This document shows positions 1-9,116 of a DNA stretch of 64,000 nt, in pieces. Position 1 is the first letter of the stretch, and the number at the start of each line of letters is the position of its first letter. Source of the DNA: Burkholderia sp. WAC0059 (GTDB lineage Bacteria > Pseudomonadota > Gammaproteobacteria > Burkholderiales > Burkholderiaceae); contig NZ_PNEO01000012.1 of the NCBI RefSeq assembly GCF_002870125.1, positions 62,001-126,000 on the forward strand, in the 5' to 3' direction. A program made the translations under genes and the position numbers. The notes below the pieces were generated by a model. The model had not been told where the DNA came from and ran no database searches. It saw nothing but the letters and a program-made list of their open reading frames with translations.

Positions 1-1707
1 GGTGCCAAACGCTCGCGGCAGGCTGAGCAGCGGACAGTAGACATCGAACGGCGGTAACGCTGTACCCCGTTCACGCGCCACGAATTCATCAACACCGGCA
101 AGTCCGGCAAGAACAGGTTTGAGTTCGGGCGGAGCCTCCAGCACTACCCGCGGCCCCAGCGCCTTGACCATCGGGATATAGCGACAAAATTGCAGTGCGT
201 CACCCAGCCCCTGTTCAGCGACAATGAGAATCGTCCTGCCTGCAAGCGGTTCAGCCCCCGTCCATCGCGCCTGCACAAACTTTGGCAGGTCGCCAAACAT
301 CTGGACATCCCGCCACCGCCACTCATATCCCTCCCATCCAGTGCGGAAATCTCCGATGGACAGACACAGGAAGGCCCGGTTCGTGTGCGCATGGATGAAT
401 TCCGGATCCAGCTCGATCGCCCGGTCGTACGCGGCCTTGGCCTCGTCATGGCGACGCAGGGTTGTCAGCACATTGGCCCGATGAAAATGCGCCACCTTGT
501 CGGTATCGTGAGCGGCAATCACCCGGTCGAAACACGCCAATGCTTCCTCATACCGGTGAAGTCCCTGCAGGACACGGCCACGGATAAACCAGACACCCGA
601 ATCGCGGGCATCGATCTCCAGCGCCCGGTCACACACCCGCAGCGCTTCCTCCCGGTGACCCAGGCGGCGTAACGCAGTAGCCTGGTTGCACAGTACGGGT
701 ACCGCGTCCGGTTCAAGATCGACTGCCCGCGCGTAGCTCTCGGCCGCATCAACGCCGCGTCCCAGCCCCAGTAGTGCATTGCCCCGGTTAGCCCAGGCCC
801 TGGCATGCTTCGAGTCGATTTCCAGCACGCGATCGCACCGGCTAACCGCCTCCTGGAAACGTCCCAGGCGTTCAAGGATCACAGCGCTGTTATAGATCGC
901 CGGTACAAATTTTGGCGCAGCCGCAAGCGCGGCGTTCAGGTCAGCCAGGGCCAAATCCAGCCATCCCGGGTCGATGTACAGCATCGCCCGTAGATACAGC
1001 ACTTCAGCGTTGCCTGGTTTGGCGGCAAGCGCACGGCCGTAACTGTCGATCGCCTCTTCCCGGCGCTCCAGCGCCTGCAAAACCTGCCCCCGCTCGGCCA
1101 GCGCCACAAACGATCGTGGATCACGCATCAACGCCCGATCACATGACGCCAGAGCATCGGCAAACCGCCCCAGCGTGCGTAGCACCGAGCTGCGCTGACA
1201 ATACCCATCAATGAAATCCGGCGCCACGCCCAGCAGCCGGTCGTATGCTGCAGCCGCTTCCTCATGACGTCCGAGATCGAGCAGCAGTCCGGCACGCTGC
1301 ACCAGCGCGCGCGGATGGGCCGCATTCATTTCCAGCGCGCGGTCGAGTTCCACCAGAGCGTCTTCGCGCCGCCCCAACGCTGCTAACACCCCCGCATGGT
1401 TCGCAAGCACCAGCGGCGTAGCCCTGATGGCCACAGACCGTCCGATGTGCTCGAGCGCATCCTCAAGCCGTCCTTCCCTGAAAAGGATAAAGCCGAGCAT
1501 GTGCAGCGCATCCGGGTGATGCGGATCGGCCGCAAGCAGCTCGCGGTAGCTGCGCTCCGCGGTAATGAGTGCGCCGCTTTCGAGCGCCGCACGCCCGTGT
1601 TCCAGCAGACGTTTCTCCCACCCGGAATCGAGTGGCCGGGAAGCTTCCGCTGCCGGCCGCCGGGATAGGGTCGCTGAAGGCTCTTTCTGCTCATTGTCTG
1701 TTCCCAT
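1..1707 (-). CDS. TPR protein with glycosyltransferase-like C-terminus (3' end outside window)
   Basis: Reading the minus strand from the ATG at 1707 gives an open frame of 569 codons that reaches the left edge without a stop. An AGGGGTGA ribosome site precedes the ATG. About ten degenerate 34-residue TPR units (repeats of the type 'ALxxYDRALxxxP') are followed by the 'AEQGLGDALQFCRY' segment, which in the neighbouring paralogue opens a GT9/heptosyltransferase-like domain. It sits 67 nt downstream of that paralogue in the same orientation, so the pair probably arose by duplication and may be co-transcribed. The function is unknown; such proteins often accompany surface glycan or secreted-protein modification loci. 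The C-terminus is not in view. Confidence 0.8.
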   Translation of the reverse strand, partial: MGTDNEQKEPSATLSRRPAAEASRPLDSGWEKRLLEHGRAALESGALITAERSYRELLAADPHHPDALHMLGFILFREGRLEDALEHIGRSVAIRATPLVLANHAGVLAALGRREDALVELDRALEMNAAHPRALVQRAGLLLDLGRHEEAAAAYDRLLGVAPDFIDGYCQRSSVLRTLGRFADALASCDRALMRDPRSFVALAERGQVLQALERREEAIDSYGRALAAKPGNAEVLYLRAMLYIDPGWLDLALADLNAALAAAPKFVPAIYNSAVILERLGRFQEAVSRCDRVLEIDSKHARAWANRGNALLGLGRGVDAAESYARAVDLEPDAVPVLCNQATALRRLGHREEALRVCDRALEIDARDSGVWFIRGRVLQGLHRYEEALACFDRVIAAHDTDKVAHFHRANVLTTLRRHDEAKAAYDRAIELDPEFIHAHTNRAFLCLSIGDFRTGWEGYEWRWRDVQMFGDLPKFVQARWTGAEPLAGRTILIVAEQGLGDALQFCRYIPMVKALGPRVVLEAPPELKPVLAGLAGVDEFVARERGTALPPFDVYCPLLSLPRAFGT

Positions 1708-1774
1708 ACTTCACCCCTGATGGCGACGGGCATGCACGCGCGGCTCCGTATCTGGCCGTCGTCAGTCCGACGGG

Positions 1775-3988
1775 CTACTGCAGTACGCGCAGGGTCACCT
1801 CCAGCGCCCCAACCACATCCGTCCACTCGCCTGGAATCGCCTGCCGGAACAGGCGCGCCGTTGGATACCACGGACTGTCGTCCTGATCCCGTAACCAGCG
1901 CCACTCGGCCGGAGACGGCAGCAGAATCCACACCGGCCGGGCCAGCGCGCCAGCAAGATGCGCGACGGCAGAATCCACACTGATCACGAGATCCAGCGAC
2001 TGGATCAGCGCTGCCGTGTCGGCGAAGTCCGTCAGCTCGCTCTCGAAACGGCGCACAGCCGTATCCGCCAGCCGGTCGAGATCACGCGCGGGGACCACTT
2101 TCTGCAGGCTCACCCATTCGATCTGCGTATCCAGCAGCGGCAGCAAGGTATCCAGCGACAGCGAGCGGTTGTGATCGTTGCGGTGCGCGGGATTGCCCGC
2201 CCACGCGAGACCCACCCGCGGCCTGCGCTTCTCGCCGAGCAGCCCCTGCCATTTCTGTACCCGTGGCAAATCCGGGTACAGGTAGGGCACCCCAGCCGGA
2301 ATCGTCTGCAGCTCGGTCCCGAAAGCCAGCGGCAAACTGAGCAGCGGGACATGAAAATCCGTCTCCGGTAACACCTCCCCGGCCGCAATTACACGCACGG
2401 GCGTACGCAGGGTCGACACCAGCGAACGTAGTGCCGGCTGGACCTCCAGCACGATATCTGCACCCGCTTCCTTCAACAGCGCGACATACCGGCAGAACTG
2501 CAGCGTGTCGCCAAAGCCCTGCTCCGCATGCACGAGGATGCTGCGCCCATCAAGCGATTCCTCACCACGCCATAGCGGCTGACGGAACGCTCGCCGGTTC
2601 AACTCACCGTCCGGATCGCGCGCCCGCCATTCATAATCTAGCCAACCCCGAGCCAACTCTCCCTGCGCCAGATACAGCGATCCGCGCGCGAAGTGCGCAT
2701 CCCGATGATCCGGATCAAGCTGGATCGCCCTGTCATACGCCTGCACCGCTGCGTCGAGTCGCCCCATTTCGTACAGCACATTGCCCCGGTTCATCCAGTT
2801 CGTTGCGTGATCAGGGCGCAGCGCAATGGCCCGATCAAGCGCATTCATGGCTTCGTCGTAGCGATGCATGTCTTGCAGTACGTTGCTACGGTTTCCCCAC
2901 GCCTCGGCCAACCGGGGATCCATCTTCAGTGCTGCGTCGTAGCTCTGCAGCGCAGCCGCATACCGCTGAAGAAACCGGAGTGCGGTACCACGATTACAGA
3001 GCGCATCGACGGCTTGCGGAGCGATCGCAAGCGCCTCGTCATACGTCTCCGCCGCGTTCTCATACTCTTTCATGTGCAGCAGCGCATTGCCACGACAGAC
3101 CATGGCACGCCAGTGTCCAGGCTCGAGCGCAAGCACACGATCACTGCGCTGCATCGCCTCCGTCGCGCGACCCAGATGCTCCAACGCGACCGCACTGTTA
3201 TAAAGCGCTTCGATAAAATCTGGCTGGATCGCAATGGCTTCATTGAAACTCGCCAGCGCCTCGCCTGCGCGTCCGAGGTCGACAAGCGTACGGCCCCGTG
3301 CCGAAAGCATCGCCGCATTGCCCGGCTGGATTGCGATCGCCCTGTCGTAACTATGCAATGCCTCTGCGTGCCGGCCCAAGTCTCGCAGCACGTGCCCGCG
3401 GTTGTAGAACGACTCGAACGATCGAGGATCGACAGTAAGCGCCCGCGCATACGTGTGCAGGGCCTCGTCGAGTCGGCCGAGTGCGCGCAATGCGCTGCCC
3501 CGATTACACAGTGCGTCGAGCACCAGGGGCGACACCGCCAGTGCCCGGTCATAGGCCGACAGCGCCTGTTCGTGCCGGTTCAGGCCTACGAGTGTATTGC
3601 CGAGCCGCACGAGGGTGTTGACGTGATCGGGATTAATACTGAGGGCGGCGTCGAAATGCCGGAGCGCCTCCTCCACCCTTCCGTCCGCCGCCACCACTGC
3701 CCCCAGATCCGCCAGTAGCATGGGTTCGGGTTCGAGCGCAACCGCCCGCCGCAGCAACAACTCCGACTGCTCCGCATGTCCCCGTTGGAACTGGACCACG
3801 CCGTAGAGGTGCAGCACGCCGGCATGATCAGGCGCATCCTCGAGTATGGCTTCGTATTGCTGCGCAGCTGCATCGAACCGCCCATTCGCATGCAGCTCTC
3901 GTGCAGCAGCGATCCTGGCAGGGGACGGCTGGACAGACCCGGGTGCAACCACATCGGGCTGTCCATTCAAAGGCATTTCTTCCTTCAT
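1775..3988 (-). CDS. TPR protein with GT9-like C-terminal domain, 737 aa
   Basis: Roughly residues 35-450 are at least twelve tandem TPR repeats (many 'ALxxYDRAL' and 'NRGxxL' units). Residues about 480-737 form a glycosyltransferase family 9-like domain: 'HAEQGFGDTLQFCRY' near its start, 'RVGLAWAGNPAHRND' in the middle and 'VISVDSAVAHLAGAL' near the end, the last being the nucleotide-sugar side in heptosyltransferases. There is no signal peptide. A GAGGAG ribosome site precedes the ATG at 3988. A partial paralogue follows and gspJ-gspI lie upstream. Whether it transfers a sugar is inference; many family members have no known substrate. Confidence 0.85.
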   Translation of the reverse strand: MKEEMPLNGQPDVVAPGSVQPSPARIAAARELHANGRFDAAAQQYEAILEDAPDHAGVLHLYGVVQFQRGHAEQSELLLRRAVALEPEPMLLADLGAVVAADGRVEEALRHFDAALSINPDHVNTLVRLGNTLVGLNRHEQALSAYDRALAVSPLVLDALCNRGSALRALGRLDEALHTYARALTVDPRSFESFYNRGHVLRDLGRHAEALHSYDRAIAIQPGNAAMLSARGRTLVDLGRAGEALASFNEAIAIQPDFIEALYNSAVALEHLGRATEAMQRSDRVLALEPGHWRAMVCRGNALLHMKEYENAAETYDEALAIAPQAVDALCNRGTALRFLQRYAAALQSYDAALKMDPRLAEAWGNRSNVLQDMHRYDEAMNALDRAIALRPDHATNWMNRGNVLYEMGRLDAAVQAYDRAIQLDPDHRDAHFARGSLYLAQGELARGWLDYEWRARDPDGELNRRAFRQPLWRGEESLDGRSILVHAEQGFGDTLQFCRYVALLKEAGADIVLEVQPALRSLVSTLRTPVRVIAAGEVLPETDFHVPLLSLPLAFGTELQTIPAGVPYLYPDLPRVQKWQGLLGEKRRPRVGLAWAGNPAHRNDHNRSLSLDTLLPLLDTQIEWVSLQKVVPARDLDRLADTAVRRFESELTDFADTAALIQSLDLVISVDSAVAHLAGALARPVWILLPSPAEWRWLRDQDDSPWYPTARLFRQAIPGEWTDVVGALEVTLRVLQ

Positions 3989-4103
3989 AGATATCGCTCC
4001 TCGAAGTCGTCAGCCTCTGCCCGATCAAACCGTGGTTGTCGCATGCCATCGGGTTGAGGTCCAAATCAGATTAACGGCTATGCCGTAACATCGCGATGAA
4101 CAG

Positions 4104-4115
4104 TTGTACGTACAA
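4104..4115. promoter_or_regulatory. TTGTACGTACAA palindrome upstream of the TPR genes
   Basis: A perfect 12-bp palindrome in the 170-nt gap between gspJ and the TPR gene, about 115 nt upstream of that gene's ATG. A near copy (TTGTTCGTACAA) lies upstream of gspI and GTACGTAC cores recur at 7376 and 8993, so it may be a shared operator. No regulator is identified. Confidence 0.35.
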
Positions 4116-4158
4116 ACAAAACCAGGGCAGTAAAACACCGCACACTTGAATCACATGG

Positions 4159-4821
4159 CTACTGCGCCAGTGGAAAGGTTCGTACATACTGCTCACCCGG
4201 ACTTTCCGTCCTGATCGTGATCCGCAGTCCACGCGGCAGCGGAATACCCTGCGTCGTTGAATTTGAAATCCCGTGCGCCTTCAGAAAACTCGCATATACG
4301 TCATCGACCCGCCACTGCTGATCCGTCCATCCGACAGGAACCAGCCAGACTTCAATGCCCATTGAGCGGACGTCGTCACTGATCGTGACGCCGGCATAAG
4401 AATCCATGTGATGCAGGCTTGTCAGCAGATCCGACAGCGAGTTGAGCGGCGGCGACGCACTACGCAACAGGACATGCCCCTTCAACTGGTAACGCACAAC
4501 CTGCAACCGTGACCGGGGGCTCCCCGCCCCAACATGCCGGACGATGACGAGTTCATCTGGTAGCACGAGGAGCGGGGGACCAAATACCTCCCCGGGATCC
4601 ACGAGGTTCAGTACGTCGTACTGCATCTGCGAAAAGTAACGGCCCAGCGAGCGAATCTCGCTGAGATTGTCCACCAGGCTATTGCGGCTGCGGATCGCAG
4701 CATCGAGTCCGCGCCAGGCCATCACGGCGACGACCGACAGCAATGCGATCGCAATCAGCAGCTCGATCAGCGTAAAACCAGCTGTGCGCCGCGGGGCCGG
4801 TGATCTACTGGAATGATTCAT
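4159..4821 (-). CDS. gspJ: Minor pseudopilin GspJ-like, type II secretion
   Basis: The 220-aa protein starts with a short basic leader and a class III prepilin site, 'TAG|FTLIELLIAIALL', with Glu at mature position 5, so it should be processed by a PilD/GspO peptidase. The hydrophobic helix is followed by 'VMAWRGLDA', characteristic of GspJ, and by a globular periplasmic domain. GspJ is part of the tip complex of the type II secretion pseudopilus with GspI and GspK. The start overlaps the end of gspI by 17 nt, indicating translational coupling. No gspK or other gsp gene follows; the TPR genes come next. Confidence 0.8.
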   Translation of the reverse strand: MNHSSRSPAPRRTAGFTLIELLIAIALLSVVAVMAWRGLDAAIRSRNSLVDNLSEIRSLGRYFSQMQYDVLNLVDPGEVFGPPLLVLPDELVIVRHVGAGSPRSRLQVVRYQLKGHVLLRSASPPLNSLSDLLTSLHHMDSYAGVTISDDVRSMGIEVWLVPVGWTDQQWRVDDVYASFLKAHGISNSTTQGIPLPRGLRITIRTESPGEQYVRTFPLAQ

Positions 4822-5206
4822 TTTCGATCACCGTCACGGCGTCTGCCAGGATGTCGGCTGTCGCGCCACCGCCGTACACACGCACCTCGACCTCGCGTAG
4901 CAACGCGCTGTCGAGCTGGGTGACGGTTTCACGGCAGACAAACAGATAATGTCCCTGGGGACACGGGAAGGTACTGCGGCCAAGCAATGGCCATTGACCC
5001 GCGGCAACGATCGAGGCCAGCACGTTATCGGCACTCCATGCAGCGAGCAGACGCGAGCGCGCCATCTCCACGTTCGTACTGAGTGCACCCAGCGCCATCA
5101 GCACGGCCCCCATTGCAATGGCCACGATAGCCAGCGCAATGAGCACCTCGATCAGCGTGAATCCGCGCGACTGTCCTCGGCTGCCCTGCCACTTCATGCC
5201 CGTCAT
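4805..5206 (-). CDS. gspI: Minor pseudopilin GspI-like, type II secretion
   Basis: The 133-aa protein has a prepilin signal 'QSRG|FTLIEVLIALAIVAIA' with Glu5 and the short globular domain usual for GspI. The pair GspI-GspJ normally sits inside the gspC-N operon. Here gspG and gspH are absent upstream and gspK absent downstream, so this is an orphan tip pair. They might serve a general secretion machine encoded elsewhere or a dedicated exporter. An alternative start is the Met at residue 4. Confidence 0.78.
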   Translation of the reverse strand: MTGMKWQGSRGQSRGFTLIEVLIALAIVAIAMGAVLMALGALSTNVEMARSRLLAAWSADNVLASIVAAGQWPLLGRSTFPCPQGHYLFVCRETVTQLDSALLREVEVRVYGGGATADILADAVTVIENESFQ

Positions 5207-5359
5207 GGCCCCTCGCTATCGCGATGCGTGACCTGCGTCCTGACCAGGATTGGCACAGTCTGTCGCCGACCGGCAGCCACACGACCGGCGGCTGACATCA
5301 ATCCTGGATGGGTATCTGTGAATAATCGTAGTCGCCAGGCATGGCGAAGCCGTGTCTGA

Positions 5360-5371
5360 TTGTTCGTACAA
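5360..5371. promoter_or_regulatory. TTGTTCGTACAA near-palindrome upstream of gspI
   Basis: Differs by one base from the palindrome at 4104-4115. It lies about 155 nt upstream of gspI in the cysC-gspI gap, a comparable position relative to its downstream gene. Confidence 0.3.
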
Positions 5372-5400
5372 CCAGAGAAAAATCAGGCGCGCGATGCGTA

Positions 5401-6015
5401 TCAGATCGAGCCGTTTCGACCCGCTCGTTCAGGTATGACCTGTGACCGGATGTAGGAGACGAATTGTTCGATAGCGTCGGACTCCGGCAGGTTTCCCGTA
5501 TCGATCACATGGTCGGCAGCCACTGGCACTTCATACGGTGACGAGATGCCTGTGAATCCCGCGATCTCGCCGCGGCGCGCGCGACGATAAAGACCCTTCG
5601 GATCGCGAGCCTCGCAGATAGCGAGACCGGCGGAGAGACGGATTTCATGGAAGCGGGCGCCAATGATTTCCCGCGCCAGCACGCGGCCGCTGTGCAACGG
5701 CGAGATCAGCGACGTGATCACGACCATGCCGGCATCGGCAAGTATCTTCGCAACCTCGGCCGTGCGGCGCATGTTTTCAACGCGATCCCCCTCGCTGAAA
5801 CCGAGATCGCGATTAAGGCCAGCACGCAGGACATCCCCGTCCAGCACACTGACCCGCAGACCGGCTTCAAGCAGTATGTTTTGCGCACCATATGCCAGCG
5901 TCGACTTCCCTGCGCCAGAAAGCCCGGTCAGCCAGAACACGGCACTGCGGTGCCCGTCGTCGTGCTCTCCCAACGCAGGATTATTCGGAGGGATCCGGTT
6001 CATCGCTCTCGTCAT
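5401..6015 (-). CDS. cysC: Adenylylsulfate (APS) kinase
   Basis: Phosphorylates APS to PAPS, the sulfuryl donor for sulfotransferases and for sulfate reduction. The P-loop 'FWLTGLSGAGKSTLA' places the catalytic Lys near residue 37. 'VLDGDVLRAGLNRDLGFSEGDR' and 'GFTGISSPYE' are the usual CysC substrate motifs. Length (about 204 aa) is normal for stand-alone CysC. Two in-frame ATGs (6015, 6003) both overlap the end of the TIGR03032 gene, so the genes are coupled. No cysD, cysN or cysH is adjacent, which fits PAPS supply for sulfation of a product better than assimilation; that is inference, and no sulfotransferase is visible here. Confidence 0.9.
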   Translation of the reverse strand: MTRAMNRIPPNNPALGEHDDGHRSAVFWLTGLSGAGKSTLAYGAQNILLEAGLRVSVLDGDVLRAGLNRDLGFSEGDRVENMRRTAEVAKILADAGMVVITSLISPLHSGRVLAREIIGARFHEIRLSAGLAICEARDPKGLYRRARRGEIAGFTGISSPYEVPVAADHVIDTGNLPESDAIEQFVSYIRSQVIPERAGRNGSI

Positions 6016-7129
6016 CACCTTCGCGCAGGCGACTCTCCCACATCCCCCCCTGCATCGTGACAACGGAAGGCCTCTGGTACCACTGCTCCGGGGAGAGGAT
6101 CTCCGCACGCCGTATATCCGGCAGGACATGGACATCGAAAACCTCGTCCACACCGTTGTGGAAGCGAAGAATTCCAAGGATCTTGCCCGATGCAATGTCG
6201 AGTGCCGCCACCCCGGCAACGAGGTCACCGTCTTCTTCAATCGGCAGGCCCTGCGGCCCCCGTTTGTCGCGCAGCTTGGACAGGCCCACAAACATCACGC
6301 CACGGTAAGCAGCCAGCCCATGCGTGAATCCAGGCAGCTTCGCCACAACCGTGCATCGGCCCGTCTCCGGATCCACGCGCAGCACCTGCCCACGCCCACC
6401 CTCAAGCACATACAGATGACCGTCGATGATACGCGGCGAATGCGGCATCGACAGCCCCGCCGCGACAACCCTGCCCGAGGGAACCTCCATGAGCACGCCG
6501 CCGGATGCCATGTCATCGCGCCATCCATAGGGGGTGTCGGTCGTACCCAGCGCCGTGGCAAACCGGAGCTTGCGCTCGTGGAACGCCATCCCGTTCAGAT
6601 GGCAACGATCGTCCGGCGTGAATTCCTTCACGAACGGCGGCTTCCAGAGCGGCGTAAAATTGAAGTGTCCGTCAATCACACTGATGCATGAATAGCGCGT
6701 GTTGACTGCCAGCACGATCTGCCCGTCAAAAGCCATGTCGTGCAAATCACAATACGCCGTGTAGAAGCACTGCCGCGGAACGAATATGGAATCGTAGTAA
6801 TCGGGGCGATCGGGATAAAGTCCTGCGATCCCCCGCACGTTCGAGAAGATCATCAGTTCGCGTGCCGTCGCGACCGCGATACGGTCCCGCGACACGGCCA
6901 TACCCATTGAGCGCGGGAGCAGACACGCCGACAACGTTGGCACGCCCTGATCGACGCCCAGCAATGCGACGCCCGAGGGACGACGGCTGATGGCAAGCGT
7001 GCAACCGAGCTGCTCAAGCACGGGCAGGAACCTGCCTGTGTCCTGCAGATTGATCAGCGGCGCCCAAGCCCCCGTTTCGTCCCGCGTCGCTTCACCCCGC
7101 TCTGCCACCTTGCCTGCCTCAGTCTCCAT
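5981..7129 (-). CDS. TIGR03032-type protein (beta-propeller-like), 382 aa
   Basis: 'SRRPSGVALLG' early, 'CHLNGMAF', 'GLSMPHSPRIIDGHLYVLEGGRGQVLRVDPETG' spread over the middle, and 'GFTHGLA' are typical of the TIGR03032/DUF4915 family, which resembles NHL/WD-type propellers. The biochemical role is unknown. The start at 7129 begins 'METEAGKV'; an upstream in-frame extension looks like non-coding sequence. The 3' end overlaps cysC. The association with TPR and PAPS genes suggests a common surface-modification pathway (inference). Confidence 0.75.
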   Translation of the reverse strand: METEAGKVAERGEATRDETGAWAPLINLQDTGRFLPVLEQLGCTLAISRRPSGVALLGVDQGVPTLSACLLPRSMGMAVSRDRIAVATARELMIFSNVRGIAGLYPDRPDYYDSIFVPRQCFYTAYCDLHDMAFDGQIVLAVNTRYSCISVIDGHFNFTPLWKPPFVKEFTPDDRCHLNGMAFHERKLRFATALGTTDTPYGWRDDMASGGVLMEVPSGRVVAAGLSMPHSPRIIDGHLYVLEGGRGQVLRVDPETGRCTVVAKLPGFTHGLAAYRGVMFVGLSKLRDKRGPQGLPIEEDGDLVAGVAALDIASGKILGILRFHNGVDEVFDVHVLPDIRRAEILSPEQWYQRPSVVTMQGGMWESRLREGDDESDEPDPSE

Positions 7130-7574
7130 GCGACGCCCTGTCAATATAGCTCTGTGAATCGCTCGTGCAATGCGCGTCCCCGTCCACCGCTTGCGCAGCA
7201 ACCTGTGACGGCAAGAGAAAACGGGACGCAGAGCGCAGGGAAAACAGGGGTCATCATCCTGAAGGGATCGCACATCATGTCCTGCACAGGCCTGCGGTCG
7301 GAATGCCGGCCATCTCTGTCCACGCCCCGAAGATGCCCAGTATAGGTAGCGCCTGTGGCAGTGCGATTGCGAAAGGTACGTACCATCGGGATGTTGATCC
7401 GAGTCCAGGCATCTTATGCCCGGAGATAGAACCGGTCACGAGGAGCTAGTGGAGTTAGCTCCATTTCTGTCCGGGAAAGACGCTTGATATTCAGCAGTCG
7501 ACCCCATCGACGAACACCCGCTCTACCCGCTCCATGACGACATCTTCGAGCAAAATGATTCCGCTACCTGCCCT
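7130..7574. other. Gene-poor gap of 445 nt
   Basis: No convincing coding frame. It contains the first copy of a 29-bp repeat (7355-7383) and probably the promoter of the TIGR03032-cysC transcript. Confidence 0.5.
7355..7383 (+). repeat. 29-bp repeat, copy 1, ending in GGTACGTAC
   Basis: Matches 8972-9000 at 25 of 29 positions (consensus GTGGCARTRCGATT-K-CG-R then AAGGTACGTAC). Both copies are intergenic. The GTACGTAC core is palindromic and resembles 4104-4115. Could be an operator or a remnant of duplicated promoter DNA. Confidence 0.45.
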
Positions 7575-8162
7575 TCATCCTGGTCGGAAGCGCTTGCGGA
7601 TATACATCCTCACAAGGAACGCGAGCCACCGCGGGCGAACGATCTGAGTGGCGAGATAATCGCGGAATGTCCACGGTGTGCGGGGCACCTCGACCTCGCC
7701 AGTCGTCAGGATCACGCCGATGTCTAGCGTAACGACGGCCACGATCATCTCAGGAAAATTTAACGACCTGGAACCAAGTATCGGCCTGAAGATGTGCTCA
7801 ATGTCGATGTCGAGCCGCAGCAGGTCGGCAGCCTCGACCTTCCTGTCCTGCAATCGTGTGGAATCGCACAACTCCTCACAACGATAGGACAGGGGCCACC
7901 GGGTCTTGAACGATCTGGCGTGCCAGCAAAGTTCCTTGATGGCGATCGGCTTGTCTTCCCGGTGCGAGACGTCCAGCCTGAGCGAATGAACATCGTCGGT
8001 GATACTGGAATACGTCACCGTGTGAGTCAGGTCCAGAACGGGTTTGGCACGCCGCGGCCGGGCATCCTCGATGCGCGCCCGGACACTCTGCCGGTAATTG
8101 AGCAGACCAACCAGCGCCATCACCGTCGGTACGGCAAGCGAGATCACTTCCCTGATTTCCAT
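7575..8162 (-). CDS. Hypothetical protein, one N-terminal membrane segment
   Basis: 195 aa from the ATG at 8162, which has a GGGGAA ribosome site. A hydrophobic stretch 'VISLAVPTVMALVGLLNY' near residues 6-23 is followed by a basic linker ('RQSVRARIEDARPRRAKP') and a soluble domain of about 150 residues. It resembles single-pass membrane proteins with a cytoplasmic domain. I do not recognise the family. The basic C-terminus 'MYIRKRFRPG' is unremarkable. It is transcribed away from the 8379 gene. Confidence 0.6.
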   Translation of the reverse strand: MEIREVISLAVPTVMALVGLLNYRQSVRARIEDARPRRAKPVLDLTHTVTYSSITDDVHSLRLDVSHREDKPIAIKELCWHARSFKTRWPLSYRCEELCDSTRLQDRKVEAADLLRLDIDIEHIFRPILGSRSLNFPEMIVAVVTLDIGVILTTGEVEVPRTPWTFRDYLATQIVRPRWLAFLVRMYIRKRFRPG

Positions 8163-8378
8163 TCCGATTCCCCGTATCGTCCAGCCGGGTCGCTCCGCCC
8201 ACCTCAGCGGACCAACGAACCCCATGTTCCAGCGCGCCTTTTCGTTGGCGCTAGTAGTCGTGCCACTCCAGAAGTCCAGACGCCCGGCGAAGTGCACTCA
8301 ACCTATATCCCGGCCGGTGCCCGCGCAACCTCATTGTCTCCGCGGATACAATGGCGCATCACGCGTCGGAGCAAAGTC

Positions 8379-8657
8379 ATGGATTCGGGAGAGAAGCAGG
8401 AAACCCGCTACGAAATCGTCGTTTCTACCACCGGAGACACGGTGTGGGTCAATGGAGATGACGGACTGTGCTGGGCACGCTTCAGCAAGCGCTGGGGCAT
8501 CGACGTACATCGTAGCGAGGCGATGCCTCCGGCCGACAGCGAATGCCTGTACTGCACTCACAGCAAGGCTGGCGTGGAGGAATGGGCGGTTTTCCGTGCA
8601 GAGGTGCTACGCCACCATCGGGTTGTCATTAACACCGATGCCCTGACATTTGACTGA
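8379..8657 (+). CDS. Small hypothetical protein, 92 aa
   Basis: Starts at the ATG at 8379 after a GGAGCAAAG ribosome site and encodes an acidic 92-residue protein containing two Cys residues ('ECLYCTHSK') and several Trp. No known domain recognised. It is divergent from the membrane gene at 7575-8162. Length, ribosome site and codon pattern support a real gene, but function is unknown. Confidence 0.55.
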   Translation: MDSGEKQETRYEIVVSTTGDTVWVNGDDGLCWARFSKRWGIDVHRSEAMPPADSECLYCTHSKAGVEEWAVFRAEVLRHHRVVINTDALTFD

Positions 8658-9116
8658 GCCGTACCCGGCAGGCCTTCCTTCGCTCACTGCACAGCAGCAG
8701 ATACGATCCCTCCTGGGCACGCGTCCTCACAGATCTCATTGGTATCGATCGACGATCATGTACATGAACTCCTGGCTGCGCAGACAGGGAACATCCTCTC
8801 CCTGTCAGGCAGACCTGCCAGCGTGACTCCTCGACGCGTCGTTCACACACGACGCATGCAATCCGCCTGAGAGGGTGATCGCTGTACCAACCGGTAAAAA
8901 CGCCGGGGAACGCGATGCCAACAGCACAGCAGGGAGTGCATCACTGGAGGGTGCAATCGTAGCCCTATCCCGTGGCAATACGATTTCGGAAGGTACGTAC
9001 ATTCAGGCAGCGAGCTGGTCCGCCGTGAACCAGCACTGCTGATCTGGGTACGTGAGATGTCTGCGACCACCGCCGCCCGCTCACGGAGCGACCGGAACAG
9101 ACACCCGCCGGGACGC
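8658..9116. other. Gene-poor gap of 459 nt
   Basis: No supported gene on either strand. It contains the second 29-bp repeat copy (8972-9000). The space where a toxin partner of the antitoxin at 9117-9347 would be expected is empty. Confidence 0.45.
8972..9000 (+). repeat. 29-bp repeat, copy 2, ending in GGTACGTAC
   Basis: Second copy of the 7355-7383 element with four mismatches. A weaker relative (TGGCAACACGATCACGGAAAG) occurs near 9599-9619 without the GTACGTAC end. Confidence 0.45.

Noticed and set aside
2431..3718. Plus-strand frames opposite the TPR gene
   Set aside because: Repetitive Arg/His-rich translations mirror the TPR repeats; no ribosome site or domain.
7794..8378. N-terminal extension of the 8379 gene back to 7794
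   Set aside because: It overlaps the divergent membrane-protein gene in antisense. A good ribosome site and natural start are at 8379.
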